Source of the DNA: Trebouxia sp. TZW2008
Taxonomy: Eukaryota; Chlorophyta; Trebouxiophyceae; Trebouxiales; Trebouxiaceae
Length of the DNA: 64,000 nt
Direction: 5' to 3'
NCBI GenBank assembly: GCA_002118135.1
Contig: BDIU01000466.1
Span: 62,160 to 126,159 of the forward strand
Below are positions 51,563 through 63,829 of the stretch, one piece after another; position 1 is the stretch's first letter, and every line of letters begins with the position of its first letter. Position numbers and translations under genes: made by a program. A model generated the notes under the pieces. The model made no database searches, was not told the DNA's origin, and saw only the letters and a list, made by a program, of their open reading frames with translations.

Positions 51563-51826
51563 ATGTTTGCATTCCCCGCCGCTGGGGCAGAGCAAGATGC
51601 TTCTTCACTCAAAGCCGCTCACTACAGGACTAGACAGCAGCTGATCAGAATCGAGGTTTTGCACAAATCTCGTGGCAGCAAACCGCAGCAATCGCTTGCT
51701 TCATTGACTGAGCGGCAGTCTGTGTGGTGTGAGCGCTGTCTTGCCCAATCTGCGGCACGCATGCAAGGACTTGTTCACATCGTCTGTGACCTAACGAGCA
51801 GACTGGGACAGTTGCCTCCAAGATGA
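51563..51826 (+). CDS. Hypothetical small protein, head to head with CFAP410
   Basis: An uninterrupted 87-codon frame starts with ATG 129 bp upstream of the CFAP410 start and on the other strand, ending TGA. Its sequence (MFAFPAAGAEQDASSLKAAH, then RIEVLHKSRGSKPQQSLASL and AQSAARMQGLVHIV) is helical and amphipathic. No family is recognised and no further exon was found. The position suggests a divergent transcript, but the call is weak. Confidence 0.3.
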   Translation: MFAFPAAGAEQDASSLKAAHYRTRQQLIRIEVLHKSRGSKPQQSLASLTERQSVWCERCLAQSAARMQGLVHIVCDLTSRLGQLPPR

Positions 51827-52296
51827 AGAGGAGTAAGTTGAGCATCAAGGTGAGCAACAGGATGCACTGTGCAAGCGCATGTATTACTGGCGGCTCTGAA
51901 GGCACAGCTTGCATTTCTGATCTAACGATGAAGTGGGTTTTGTTATCTACCATGCTTGCTGGTTAGCTCATAATGACCTGCTTGCATTTGCCAATGCATT
52001 GTTAAGTTCAATTAGTATCATGCGGTCAAGTGGCTCTGAAAGATCAATCCTTGTATTGACCAGTCTTGCGAGACCAGTCATGTATGAATGCATGTATCTG
52101 GCGCGGATTATCTTGTACAATTTGTTTGACTGAGGCACTGGCAAAATCTGCCAGGCAAGCACCAAGCTGCATCGTCTGCCAGGGCGGCCTGTCATCGCCC
52201 TTATATAGGGCGCCTCCCACAGTCAATTGCGCTTTCCGTGCACTGCATCCATGCGCCTTGCGCAAGCGCTCCCGCATCGCTGCTTTCCTCTTAGAC
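51827..52296. other. Intergenic region upstream of UROD, no firm gene
   Basis: Several overlapping open frames exist on the minus strand (52044-52346 and 51968-52195), but none is recognised or has a clear exon structure. The promoter of UROD must lie here. Confidence 0.4.
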
Positions 52297-54541
52297 ATGC
52301 AGCAGTCGTTGGTTGGCGACCGCCAGGTTTTGCATTCATGCACCAAATGGCATCAAGGCAGCAAATGGCCGCAGCGACAACCCTTTCGCAAGTCGTGTAC
52401 ACCACATGTTCGATGTCGGGCAAAGGCGCAAGCGGATGCGTCAGGTACCTTTCGAGCGCTGCATCGGGTTTTTTGTCTGCACTCGTCACTGTTCTTGTCT
52501 TGCAGAGCCGTTAATGGTCAGAGCAGCGCGAGGCCAGCAGATTGAACGACCTCCATGTTGGTAAGTCCAGGCGGGGCATGCTTGCATGTGTTCGTCTGCG
52601 TCGCTTCAATCTGCTGCAAGGCTTGTGATTTGATTCCATGTGAAATGCAGGATGATGCGTCAGGCTGGGCGGTATCAAAAGGTGCAGCCTCGCCACACTA
52701 CTAACGTGCTGATTCTGCGCACTGTGCAGTAAGTTAGGGCTCGAACTCGATGTGATCTGTGTAGGCCTACAGAGATCTCGCGAAAAAGCATCCGTCTTTT
52801 CGAGAAAGGTGCATAGTCGGCAGGCATTTGACGCTATAGGACCACTGCTGTTGAGATGCTGTACGTCGTTGCCCAAGCTGTGAACGCCCTTATGAAAGTA
52901 TGCTGTGCATTCAACAGGTCAGAAACAACAGATTTGATTGTAGAAATCAGCCTTCAGCCTTGGAAGTCATTTCAGCCAGACGGTGTGATTCTTTTCAGGT
53001 ATGTCAACCACCAACACGTGCCTTGCATGAGGCACAAACGCGATCAATGCACATTTGACAACTTTGAGTTTTCTTACAACCTGAGTGTGATGACTTGCAG
53101 TGACATTTTGACTCCCCTACCTGCCCTTGGGGTCCCCTTTGAGATAGATGATGTCAAGGGCCCAATCATTGCAAATCCAGTCCGCAGCATAGAACAGGTG
53201 CCAAAGATAGACTAGCCTGTCATCACAGCGCTCAATGAGTGCCAACATATCATGTGTGTCATGCACTGAAGACTGTTTATCATGCAGGTCAAACAATTGC
53301 AGTCGATTGATGTGCAGCAGCTACAGTTTGTAGGAGATGCACTGACTTTGTTGCGGCAAGAGGTGGACAATAAGGTACAGCAGCAATGCCTTCACTGCTT
53401 TTGGCATCACATAGAAGCTTGCCGCATCACGTGTGAAGCTTGCTGTGCCACATCAGAAGCTTCTGCTGTCAGTGCTGCTGGCGTTGCATGTAAGCTTGCT
53501 GTGTCACATGAGAAGCGCTTGCTTGCAGTCCTGCTGGCGTTACTGTGAAGCTTGCTGCGTCACATGAGACGCTCTTGCTTTCAGCGCTGCACATGTGAAG
53601 CTTTGCTGAATTTGGTCCGTGATCTGAGCAGGCAGCTGTGCTAGGCTTTGTGGGCAGCCCCTGGACATTAGCAACTTATGTCATTGAGGGCAGCAGTTCT
53701 GGGCTGTACAAGACAATCAAGACCATGATTCATGGAAACCCTGACCTATTGGATGCTCTTTTATCCCATCTTGCCGAGCAAATTGGCACCTACTCCATCT
53801 ATCAGATTGACTCAGGAGCACAGTGTATACAGCTGTTTGACTCCTGGGGCGGTCAGCTTCCACCGCAGGTGGGTGCTTACTCAGATCTTGCTCACTCACA
53901 GCCTGTGCTTTCTTCCGTTGTGAACTCTAATGTTGCACAAGCTTGAATTTCTGCACAAAGCTCTGTTGTGCAGCGCAAAAGAATGCCATGACATCAACAT
54001 TCTTGCAAGCAGATTGCCTGATTCTGCAATAGAGTATTGAGGCTTTACTGCTTGCATATTCAGTAGCGCCCTTTAGCTGGCTTTTTGCATGCGTAACATT
54101 AATGAATTTATGCTGCTGCAGATGTGGGACAAGTGGTCTAGGCCGTACATCGAGCGCATAGTGCAGAAGGTCAAGTCAAAGCATCCCAATGTACCCATCA
54201 CACTGTATGCCAATGGCAGCGGCGGCTTAATTGAAAGGCTAGCACGCACTGGCGCTGATGTTATTGGACTGGACTGGACACTTGACATGGCAGATGCGAG
54301 AGAGCGGTTGCGCAAAGAAGGCGACCCTGCAGTGCAGGGGAACATAGACCCAGTCATGCTATTTGCTGATCAAGACAGCATAGCTGCTGCCATTCAGGAC
54401 TGTATTTCTAAGGCAGGAACGACAGGACACATCCTGAACTTGGGTCATGGAGTCCTGGTCGGCACACCTGAGGAAAATGTTGCGTTCATGTTTGACACTG
54501 CGAAACGGTCCACCTACAAGCAGGCTGTAGCTGCTTTGTGA
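52297..54541 (+). CDS. UROD: Uroporphyrinogen decarboxylase, plastid-targeted
   Basis: Nine exons: 52297-52444, 52506-52560, 52651-52681, 52765-52808, 52918-52998, 53101-53197, 53288-53374, 53632-53868 and 54122-54541. They give 399 aa with every phase consistent. Exon 1 is a chloroplast transit peptide rich in Arg/Lys/Ser/Gln, ending near [11 protein letters not shown]. The mature enzyme starts [19 protein letters not shown], followed by the signature MMRQAGRYQ and then [41 protein letters not shown] and [19 protein letters not shown] come later, and the C-terminus is [21 protein letters not shown] removes four carboxyl groups from uroporphyrinogen III to give coproporphyrinogen III, for chlorophyll and haem. 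The motif holding the catalytic Arg and the DSWGG block are intact. Confidence 0.96.
53390..53612 (+). repeat. Degenerate minisatellite in UROD intron 7
   Basis: At least five units built on GAAGCTTGCTG(T/C)GTCACAT, some joined to a longer CTTTCAGTGCTGCTGGCGTT-like spacer, fill the 257-bp intron. Confidence 0.8.
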
Positions 54542-55675
54542 CAGTCGTTCAGCATCTTTTGTGTGCTGTTGCCTGACTTGTGTGGTGCCATGTCAAGATG
54601 TCAACTGACACTCACTGAGTCGACGCTGCAGTTTCAGCCTGCTGGCCTTTGTGTCACAATGCATGCATGACTAAACATGCATTAGTCAAAGCAAAATATT
54701 TGACTTTTGCTGTGCTGCCTCGGGATATTGTTGGACTGTCAGCTGTCTCTTCCAATGTTCTTGAATTTAGGTTTCAAATGAATCCAGCTGTGCCAAACAT
54801 GAGTTGCAGTCTTGAGGGTTCGAGTCATGACCAATCTGGTACACAAAGCTACAAGAGTGACAGTCAAACTCTAATTGCCTTGCGCGTTTTGCGAGTCATA
54901 CTGACTATCTCATCTGCAGCAGTATTGGCAAACAGCGCTGGTTGTGTTGACAGGTTTCCGCAGCAGGCTTGCTGTACATAATTGACAACACATGATGAAA
55001 TCTGCATTGGGATTGTGTGTGCCTTGCTGCAGTAAGATAGCCTTACAGCTCGGCGCAATTCAAGGCTGCCACATCTATTGTAGATAGCTAGCTAGGGTAA
55101 GTCATGTATTCAGATGCTGCCAAGGGTCTTCAAAGCGAATGCATCAAAAGTCAGGAGTGTCCCAAACAACACGCTGAATGCAAGACTCAACACAGTCTAG
55201 TCATAAATTATTCTCCTTGTTGCAGCTGAAGCATGCACCTGAGCATGCACAGCTTCCTGTGTGATACAGTCGGATTCTGAAACCAAATGTTAGCAAAATC
55301 GGTCCAGCAACAATTCAGCTGCAACAATTTGCATACGGTATGCACAAAGTGTTTCTCACTCGCGCAGAATTCAAACTCAGCGAGCTGCTGCTGAAGCTGC
55401 CGAGCCCTTGGCGCACCGGCACTTTGAGCCCCCAGTTGATCTGAAACAGCGACAAGCAAACACCTCGCGCAGCCTACAAGCAGCATGTCAGCCAGTGCTG
55501 TCGGGGCTAAGCTGTGACCCACTCACTGTATCACAGCAAGCGTCCTCGGACGCCACGGTCACATGTCGTACATTGCGCATCAGACCGCTGTCTATAGCAA
55601 AGCGTTGCCCTTCAAACGTCGTCCCCGCTGAGCGACTTTCACAGACCAGCAGTTTGGCCCCATCGACGTTCCGGC
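54542..55675. other. Intergenic region between UROD and HIRA, no firm gene
   Basis: A possible small minus-strand gene could start at about 55591 (frame beginning MRNVRHVTVASEDACCDT, then donor GTGAGT). It could continue in 55440-55365 (QLGAQSAGAPRARQLQQQLA). I could not close the model and leave it uncalled. No other feature is seen. Confidence 0.4.
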
Positions 55676-58600
55676 ATGTTGGTCGACAAGCTGACTTGGA
55701 TCTCTCACGGAGGTAACACACCGTTGTCTGTCAATTGCGATGCAAACCTCGCCTCATGGTCGAGCAGCGAGTGGTGTATTGCGCGCAGGGGCCGGCACTC
55801 CTCTGTACTCCTTGGACATTCATCCAAGCGGCAGCAGGCTAGCAACATCTGGCTCTGATCACAAGGTCAAAATCTGGAGTCTTACAGCTGCACTCAGCGT
55901 CAGATCTGAGGTCAGCAAAAGCAGCAAACTTTTGGCAACATTGACCGATCACGGAGGACCTGTAAACGTGATCAGATTCTCACACAGCGGGCGCTTCTTA
56001 GCAAGCGCCTCTGACGACAAAGTCGTTGCCATTTCAGAACTTCGTGATGGTCAAGGCCAGGTCAGCTTTGGCAATTCTGAAGGTCCTAACATTGAAAACT
56101 GGAAGGTTGCCTCAACTCTCAGAGGTCACAGCGCTGGTATACCAGATCTCAACTGGTCTCAGGACGACTCCTTGCTGGCCAGCTGCAGCTTGGACAACCT
56201 GGTACTTGTCTGGAATCCTTTGACTGGTCAGCTCCTCCAAACACTCAAGCATCACACCAGTTTTGTCAAAGGCGTGGCCTGGGACCCAGCAAACAGATAC
56301 TTAGCAAGCCAATCAGATGATCGCAGTGTTATCATATGGGACAGAACAACATGGGCTCCAGTAGCCCACATCACAAAGCCTTTCGCAAAAGGCTTTGTGA
56401 CAACAACATTCTCACTGCGAATCGCTTGGTCTCCAGAGGGAACAACTCTTGCATGTGTCAACTCCTTCCAGTCGCCATGTCATGTGTGTCCCTTGATTCA
56501 GAGAGGCACTTGGCTAGCAGACAAGCAGAATCTTGTGGGTCATTCACATGCTGTCATTGTTGCCCGCTTCAATCCCAAGATGTTCTACAAGAACGCTGAG
56601 GAAGTCAGCCACTGCATCGCACTGGGTAGCCAGGATTCCAAGCTGTCTGTGTGGCTGCTTCACAAGGAGCGTCCCATCTTCATTGCTAGCAAGTTCTTTG
56701 AGCGGAGTGTGGTGGATTTGGCATGGACACCTGATGGCTACACTCTGCTTGCTAGCTCAATGGACGGCTCAGTGGCACAGTTCAGCTTTGAAGAAAGCGA
56801 GCTTGGGCAGGTACGATTCAGCTGCACAGCTTCTACTTCAATCTACTGCACATGCCATCATAGCGCAAACTGATTGTCCTCTAGCAACACAGTGTCCAGC
56901 TTGACTTTCTGGTCGTACAATGCTGGTCAGTTCCTATGAGCTGATTGCATCTACCAACATGCATTGCTGCTGCTGCTGCTGCTTGTGGGGTAGACTGCGC
57001 AACATGTTTGTGCACTTGGTGAATGTCACCTGTGACTTATGTAGGCATTGTCTGAGGAGGAATTCCAAATCATAAGGAAAGAGCTTCATGGGACACGCGC
57101 TTCAACTGCGTTGCATTTCACCGAGAGCGTCGAGCAGCCGCACCTTGCTATTGACAACTCCAGAGCGTTACCCAGTGTCAACATGTTCAGCAGCAGCAGC
57201 AATGCCTTGGCAAGCAGATTGGCACCAGAACATGGTCTGCCAAGTGCATTGCAGCTCCAGCCATCTGGCAAGCCAGCACAGGTACCAATGTCCATAGCAG
57301 GTCTTGTGTAACTGTGTATACCTGCAGCAGTCACTGGCATACCGCATCAGGTGTCAAGACCTGCACAAAGCATGCAGCACTGCACTCAATGCTAGTGCCA
57401 GATACTCATCAGGCAAAAGCGGCCCTGTTGCCGTTTCAAAGTGTCATGTCTTGCTTTGCGAATCTTATGTGTTTGTCGTCGATGCCATTAGTTTTGCTGA
57501 TACTTGCATTGCTGCTGTTGAGCATGTCAGACTGATTTACTTGACCAGGCATTACTTCCAGCAATCTTGCTGCATGGCAGGTGGTTGCTCAGAGGCGCAT
57601 TGCACCAGAAGCTATCCACCCTGAGCAGCAACAGTCAGCTGGACCACCTGTGCCCACAGCCTCGGCCAAAGCCCGGCAGCCTTTACTACCTTCTCGGCCT
57701 CCAAAGGGGCCCAACAGCATGCCCAACGGCACTGCACCCGCACCAGCTGCAGCAGGAGCCAAGCGTAAAGCCGCTCTTCAGCCAGGCCCAGCAGCAGCCA
57801 GGAGGCGAGTCTCTCCAGATCCCATTGCCAGTGATACTGCCCAGCTCAGAGACACAGATGGACCTGAAACATCTGCACAAGCAGTGGCAGGGCTAACCCA
57901 GGCTGTTATCAGCTTTCAGCAGGAGCCACAGCTGCATATTGAGTTGGGCAGAGAGGCAATGCCACTGGGTGACCAGCCTGAACCTGGCACCCGCGTGCTG
58001 GAAGCTGTACTGCGGGATGGTCGCTGGGAGCTGATGTGCTTCAGCTCAGGAGTGCAGCAATGGACAGACCTGTTGCCAAGCAAGATTGTAGCAGTTGGGG
58101 GTAGCATGAAGTTTGCGGCAGCAGCACTTGACACTGCAGTCCTGCAGGTGAGTGGCAGTTCACACATTGCAAGCTTGTGACCTGCATCGGCTCCAATGTA
58201 CGTCATGAGATTGCAATTTGCAGATTCCTGTTGGCTGGCAAAGGCTGTATGGCATGCTTTGTACTGCAATGAAACAGACTCCTGTGCCTATGATTGTGGT
58301 GCATACTGTACATCAACTAGCCTCTTCTACTTCAGAGTTGTACCAACCAGATGATATGCAAATGCAATTGCAATGCACGAATGAATCAGTAAGTACATGC
58401 AAGGCAACATTCTTAGCACAAAAGACTGTTTGTGATTCAAAGATTGTTTGCCCCTCCCTGTGCTTTGTACTTTGCCTGAAAACCACAAGCCAAACAGGTG
58501 ATTGCACTTTATTTCTGGAATTTTTGCTTGTTGCAACTGTCAAGGCAGACACATTAAGCTCTTTGCACTATCTTGAGCTCTGCTAGGCAGTGGCTGACTT

Positions 58601-60912
58601 TTGCTTGCCATATAGCTTGCCTTGTGCACTTGCTCATGCATGGCTGTTAACAAAAAACTGGGTGCAGGTGTACACAGCTGCAGGCAGGCGCATGTTCCCC
58701 GCCTTGAAGCTGAGTGCTGCTCCTGTGAGCCTGAGCAGTGACGGGGCCTGGCAGCTGCTGGCATTGTGCAAGGATGGCAGGGTGTGTGTGTGGGACTTGC
58801 GCCGCTTGACCAGCCTCCTGGACATATCCCTACGACCCCTGCTGGCTGCCACTGCCCCTGGTACTGCAGGTCAGCATCATTCACATGCTTAGCAAGCTTG
58901 ACACAGTTTGAGTATCAACAGTCACGCTGCAGACAAAACTGAGACAGGCTAGACTCTGTGCAAATATCAGAACGCTGTTGCTTTTGCATGCTCGCCACAA
59001 GCTCAAGCATTGCAGGGCTGCATGACTCTCAACTTGAGATGACATGATGCAATGACATCCCTACTTCTGTGGCAGCAAGCACAGCGACAACTTGTTGAAC
59101 TGTCACAGCAAGCTACTTCAGTGGTTTCATTGCACAAAGTGAATGCGGTACTTGGTACCAGACACAGTGTACATGCAGAGGCATTGCTTTGTATGAGTGC
59201 AGCCTTCAGCTCATGCATGTCTGCCTGTAAGCATCAAGCTGATCAGTATTGCTGCTATTTGCATCAGCAGGCGTGTCCATCAGCAGAAGTCTGCATGAAA
59301 AGCGGTCAATCTGTAGCAGAATGAACGACACAGGCCTATAGTGCTTGCCTGGCTGACAGATGCACGTGTGCGTTGCAGTGAGACAAGTGCAGCTCAGTCA
59401 GACCGGCGCGGTGCATGCTCTGATGTCCAACCGGACAGCCTGGCTGTGGCACACTCAGCTGGCCTGCTGGCTATGCCTGGCAGACCCAGCCTTTGCTGCC
59501 TCTCCATTCACCTCCCTCCTTCCTCCCAACCCAGCCTCCCAAGGTTATTGTTTCAGTCAACTAAGGCTGCATGTCCGTGGCATGCATCCCCTCCTGTTTG
59601 TACGTATCTTCCCTGCATGCTCTCAGGTATGTATGAGCCTGTCAATGCTGCTGTGTACATTCACCTCCTTCCTTTCTCCCTACCCAGCTTTTCAAGGAAA
59701 TGACTGCACTCTGCTTAGTCTGCATGTCCTTGGCATGAACATCTCCCCTTTGTATCTTCTCAGCATGCGTCTTGAGATGTATGAGTCTGTCAATGATGAT
59801 GTCACTTACCACCTTTCTCCAGACCCAGTCACCCAAGTTACTGGCTGCAATGCGCTCACATTGCATGTCCTTGGCATGATTTCCGGCCTCTTATTTGTGT
59901 GCATCATTTGGCACGTCCCCAGCAGTTTATGAGTCAGATAAGCTGGATGTGACCATGCCTACATCGCACATTGCATGCAATTGATCTGTGTCAATTGCCT
60001 GAGCTGGGTGTTATGAGAACACTGATTGAACACTTAATGCACAGGCAGTTTGGGTCGCATACAACAGCAAGTAGGCAGCAGCGGGCGGGGACTGCCTGGT
60101 GCAGCTCTGCTCAGCACGTCAGGCGGTCTCAGGAGTGGATTGGAGCAGGCAAGGGGACACCTTGAAGCCAATCTGGCAGCTGCCTCAGCCTTACAGTCAC
60201 CATATGAATACAAGCGCTGGCTGTCCACTTATGCCTCTTATCTGGCAGGTAAGCTATTGATGCCAGATTGGTATACTGGCACCTCGTCTGCTCCAGAAGC
60301 CTCCAGCAGTGCCATTATGGCGCTTGCTTGTGACCTGATTGGAGTCTGTCTTGCTATGCTGCAATTGTTGAGGTGTCCATGCGGCAAAATGTCATCTCAT
60401 CTGTGCGTGTTGAATCATGCTTTGTTGATTTGGACTATGTCTGCTCTAGTCATGCATGGACATTTGGACACGAGGTTACAGCTGTGCATACTATCAGCTG
60501 CCTTTTGAACTTCAGCTTATTATGCTGCTGGCCAAACTCCAGTGGTCTCACAAGTGCATTGGTCAGTCTGCTACTCTTCTGGGCCAACACTCAGCTTCAA
60601 AGGTGTCTGCGTCCGTCACACGCTGGTGTTCCTCACTGCCAGACATTTGCAGATTGGCTCAATTGTGCAGGCCAGGGTGACGAAGGGAGACTGAGAGAGC
60701 TATGTATGGAGTTGATGGGCAATGGCCAAGACCCATTGTCAAGTCATAGTGAAGATACTGGCTGGAGTCCAACAGTCTGTGGTCTAGATAAAAGAAAGTT
60801 GCTGCAACGAGATGTACTGAAGGAAGCTCTTGATGGGGAGCCAATGGCCACAAGGCGGGTCAAAGCAGAAATGTCTGATTTGCTCAGCAGTTACAGGACA
60901 TTGCCTGCCTGA
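55676..60912 (+). CDS. HIRA: Histone chaperone HIRA
   Basis: Eight exons: 55676-55712, 55789-56810, 57045-57281, 57581-58147, 58668-58869, 59379-59543, 60045-60248 and 60671-60912. They give 891 aa with all phases consistent. The N-terminal WD40 propeller is almost wholly in exon 2 (YSLDIHPSGSRLATSGSDHK, GPVNVIRFSHSGRFLASASD, GVAWDPANRYLASQSDDRS, then WTPDGYTLLASSMDGSV). Exon 4 begins with VVAQRRIAPEAIHPE, which fits the ASF1-binding B domain (RRI-x-P). Later exons form the HIRA C-terminal domain: VYTAAGRRMFPALKLS, VCVWDLRRLTSLLD, LEANLAAASALQSPYEYKRW and EGRLRELCMELMG. HIRA deposits H3.3-H4 independently of DNA replication. Exon 6 ends just before a tandem-duplicated segment. Confidence 0.95.
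56962..56985 (+). repeat. (CTG)n trinucleotide run in HIRA intron 2
   Basis: TTGCTGCTGCTGCTGCTGCTT, about seven units, in the intron before exon 3. Confidence 0.8.
59505..59905 (+). repeat. Tandem repeat (about 150-bp unit, 2.6 copies) starting in the HIRA exon 6 tail
   Basis: The first copy starts inside exon 6 (ATTCACCTCCCTCCTTCC) and includes the donor CCCAAG|GTTATT. A second copy starts near 59659 (ATTCACCTCCTTCCTTTC) and has CAAGGAAATG at the donor position. A third near 59801 has CCAAGTTACTGG. TGCATGTCC(T/G)TGGCATG and the TATGAG(C/T)CTGTCAATG block recur at the same offsets. Confidence 0.85.
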
Positions 60913-61052
60913 CTAATATTGGGTAATAAGTGACTGATCACGACGGTCCAAGTAAACCGTGAGGTCTTTAGCTGCCGAGCACTGCATGCTCACCTTGACT
61001 TCTTTGGAAGGACCGCCAGTTGCGTATATTTGTGATCAGATCAGCTCGGTCC
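60913..61052. other. Short intergenic interval, HIRA to iminopeptidase
   Basis: Only 140 bp from the HIRA stop to the next candidate start codon in the same direction. Confidence 0.5.
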
Positions 61053-63829
61053 ATGTTGCACACGCGGCATATGGCACATATTGGAGTCGGCTGCACGATC
61101 GACAGCAGTACCTCAGCATGTACCCTGTCCGCATCTCTCCCGGCACGGAGGTGCTCACAGCAGAGCCAAAACGCGACAATCTCTGCCGGTAACGTACTGC
61201 CGAAGACCAGAAAACGTTCAGCCAAACAACGGACGCCAGGCACTGCTTTAGAGGCAACAGCCAAACAGGCAACATCCAAAGCGCAAGCAGTCGGTAGGGT
61301 CTACAAAAGCATCAACAAGTTTTCAGGCTATCTGACCGTCTTCACCCGCGTGCTCATGAACAGTGAGTGTATAACCTGCTGTGACCCTTGTGCCCTTCAA
61401 GCACAGTACATGTTGAAAGTCACCCAACCTGCAGGGCTCCTAGAAGGGTCTGCCTCATCCCCATTGCGCACTCTGCACCCACCTGGCAGAGCAATTCAGA
61501 CAGGAAATATCAAGGTGTCAGATGTGCACACCGTATACTATGAGGTGTATGGCAATCCAGAGGGGCAGCCAGCACTTGTGGTACATGGGGGCCCTGGTGC
61601 TGGCTGCTATGCAAAACATGCGTAAGCCTCAGCTTCTGCTGCATGACACATCAATCTCATGCCACTGCTATGCTTACAGGAAGTGTAAAGTTTGCAACAA
61701 TATGCATGCAGCAATCGCAGTCTGCACTCAACTATCTTCAGAGTTGTTTGTGATTTGCCGCCAACTCTGGCTGACTTCAATTATGCCACATTCTGCGCTG
61801 TCATGCACAAAGCAGCTTGAGCATACAAACCATGATTTCAGATCTGCTTTTGCACGAGGTCCTGTTTTTGTCTTGATACGTTGACATTGGCTTACAGGCA
61901 GTTCTTTGACCTTCGGCATTGGAAAGTAGTCCTTGTGGACCAAAGAGGCTGCGGTGCTTCTCGACCCCTTGGTTGCTTGCAAGACAACAATACCAATGCC
62001 CTTGTCCAAGATTATGAGAAGCTGCGTAAGCGGCTCAAGATTAAAAGATGGACACTGTTTGGGGGTTCCTGGGGAGTTGCCCTTTCCCTTGCCTATGCTC
62101 AGCAGCACCCCACCAGGTACTACTGCACAGCTTTACATGCTGTGCCATACCTCAATCTTTGACCTTTTGTTGGGTGTCACAGACACAAAATCAACAATGG
62201 AGTGTAGATTCAATGTCATGTAGCAAGCAGATCTATTTTGCAAGACCAGAATTCAGAACAGGCAGTAAACAGTGTCATGCCTCCTGAGCAGTAACACCTT
62301 CAGCATGTGTGATGTCAGCACTCTTGGGCAGACTTGACATGTGTATGTGGTAATGCAGGGTCCAAGCAATGATATTGCGAGGTGTGTGCACAATGCGTCC
62401 TTCAGAGATAGAATGGATGTTTGGGGGTGGCGCTGGCCATCTGCAACCCCTGGTAAGCTTGTGTGAGCTTGATTTTTTGCAATTGCATATATGATCATCC
62501 ATTCAAGTATTATTTTGCTGCTACATCTTGCCCATGACAAGATAAGTAGTGTCATTGAACCGCAGTGTGTCAGCCAAGCAAAGCGTGTCTGCAGCTCATG
62601 TGTTGACCGGCTGCTTGTGAGCGTAGGGATGGCAGAACTTTGCTGGGCACATACCGCAAGAGGAGAGGTCAGACCTTGTTGCTGGTTACCACAGGCGCCT
62701 CACATCAGCAGACACAGCTGTGCGAGATGCAGCGGTAGGCCTGCACATCTGGTTCACCTCGTTCATTGCATGGCCTTTCATTGCCGTCAGATTTATGCAT
62801 GCTTGCTGCATTGCTGTACGCTTTGTGTAATCCACTTGAACATCATGCCCCCCAGATCATTTATCTTGCAGCAACTGCTGTGGTGCACAAGAGATGCCTT
62901 GACCTGGCGAGACAGGTCTTGTGCCACACACATCTAGTGCCTTTGCCAGAAAGTGTCAGCTATCATTCTTGTTCCTGTCTTCATTGTGCAGGCTAAGGCT
63001 TGGTTGGGATGGGAATTCTCTGTGGGGTCAGGCAGAACCAACAGCCTGCAAGTCTGGAATGGCAAGCAATGGCAGCAGATTGACTTTCCAGACCGGGACA
63101 GCAGGCACTCACCCCTGCCACTGGCCACAAATGTGGCAGCCAGTCAGCCACAAAGTGCCACAGCGGCTCCTGCTGCACAGCCTGCAGCTGCAAGCACCAG
63201 CCAGTCAGGACAGCCTGCTGCTGCTGCTGCTACTGCTACACAGACAGCTCAGCCTGCGGCCATGTCTGCTTTCACAGCACAGGCGATGCTTGAGTGCCAC
63301 TACAGCCATAACGGCGCTTTCCTGCAGGAGCCCCTCATACAGGTAGGTGCACTTGACCAGGAGATGTGCTCATTCACAGTGACATCTCTTTCGAACGACT
63401 GCTTCGAGTCATCAAGAAGATGGTCCTTACTCAGCAGTACCTTGGCAGCCAGAATGCAAGAATGGTCTGCAACTGTACTGCCCTTACGTCAGGGCTGTCC
63501 TTGTATCCAGTGTCCTTACAAGGAGAGGTGTCCGTATCATATTATGATTGAAAGGCCAGGTTGCTGCTGTGCAGGGAGTTGAAGAAATACGACATATCCC
63601 GTGTATAGCTGTCCAGGGCAGGCTGGACTATGTATGCCCAGTCAACACTGCATATGATCTGCACTGTGCATGGCCAGAGATGGAACTGCGGGTGGTGCCA
63701 AATGCGGGTCATTCAATGTATGATGCTGGTATCACACATGAGTTACTTGAGGCAACAGACAGGTTGCGCAAGTCGTCTTCTGGTCAGCGTGCAAAGCCTC
63801 AAAGCTCCAGGCAATATGTGTCAATCTAG
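61053..63829 (+). CDS. Prolyl iminopeptidase (alpha/beta hydrolase, S33) with a low-complexity insert
   Basis: Exons are 61053-61621, 61898-62116, 62359-62452, 62627-62734, 62992-63342 and 63575-63829, with phases consistent from the first donor on. A basic Ser/Thr-rich N-terminal extension of about 140 residues may be a targeting sequence; it may also hide an unrecognised intron (GTAGGG at 61295 is one candidate donor). The catalytic domain shows VVHGGPGAGCYAKH (oxyanion region), VVLVDQRGCGASRP, the nucleophile elbow FGGSWGVALSLAYAQQHP, and ILRGVCTMRPSEIEWMF. The catalytic Asp is in QGRLDYVCP and the His in NAGHSMYD. Between AWLGWEFSV and LECHYSHNGAF in the cap, about 85 residues rich in Ala, Gln, Ser and Thr replace the usual short helix. 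The enzyme releases N-terminal proline from peptides. Confidence 0.92.
63376..63536. mobile_element. MITE related to the pogo-like element, copy in the last iminopeptidase intron
   Basis: The left end CAGTGACATCTCTTTCGAAC(GACTGC) and the right end GTCCTTACAAGGAGAGGTGT(CCGTA) are imperfect inverted repeats of the same type as at 30345 and 36216, with ATGGTCCTTACTCAGCAGTA and TGCCCTTACGTCAGGGCTG inside. About 160 bp. Confidence 0.65.

Noticed and set aside
52044..52346. Minus-strand open frames upstream of and overlapping UROD exon 1
   Set aside because: No recognisable domain, two mutually overlapping frames compete, and they run into the well-supported UROD transit peptide exon.
55100..55591. 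Candidate small minus-strand gene divergent from HIRA
   Set aside because: Two exon-like pieces with plausible donors were seen, but no consistent chain to a stop codon and no family match.
60373..60670. Plus-strand open frame preceding the last HIRA exon (Leu/Cys-rich)
   Set aside because: It lies in HIRA intron 7; the phase-correct acceptor at 60668-60670 excludes it from the coding sequence.
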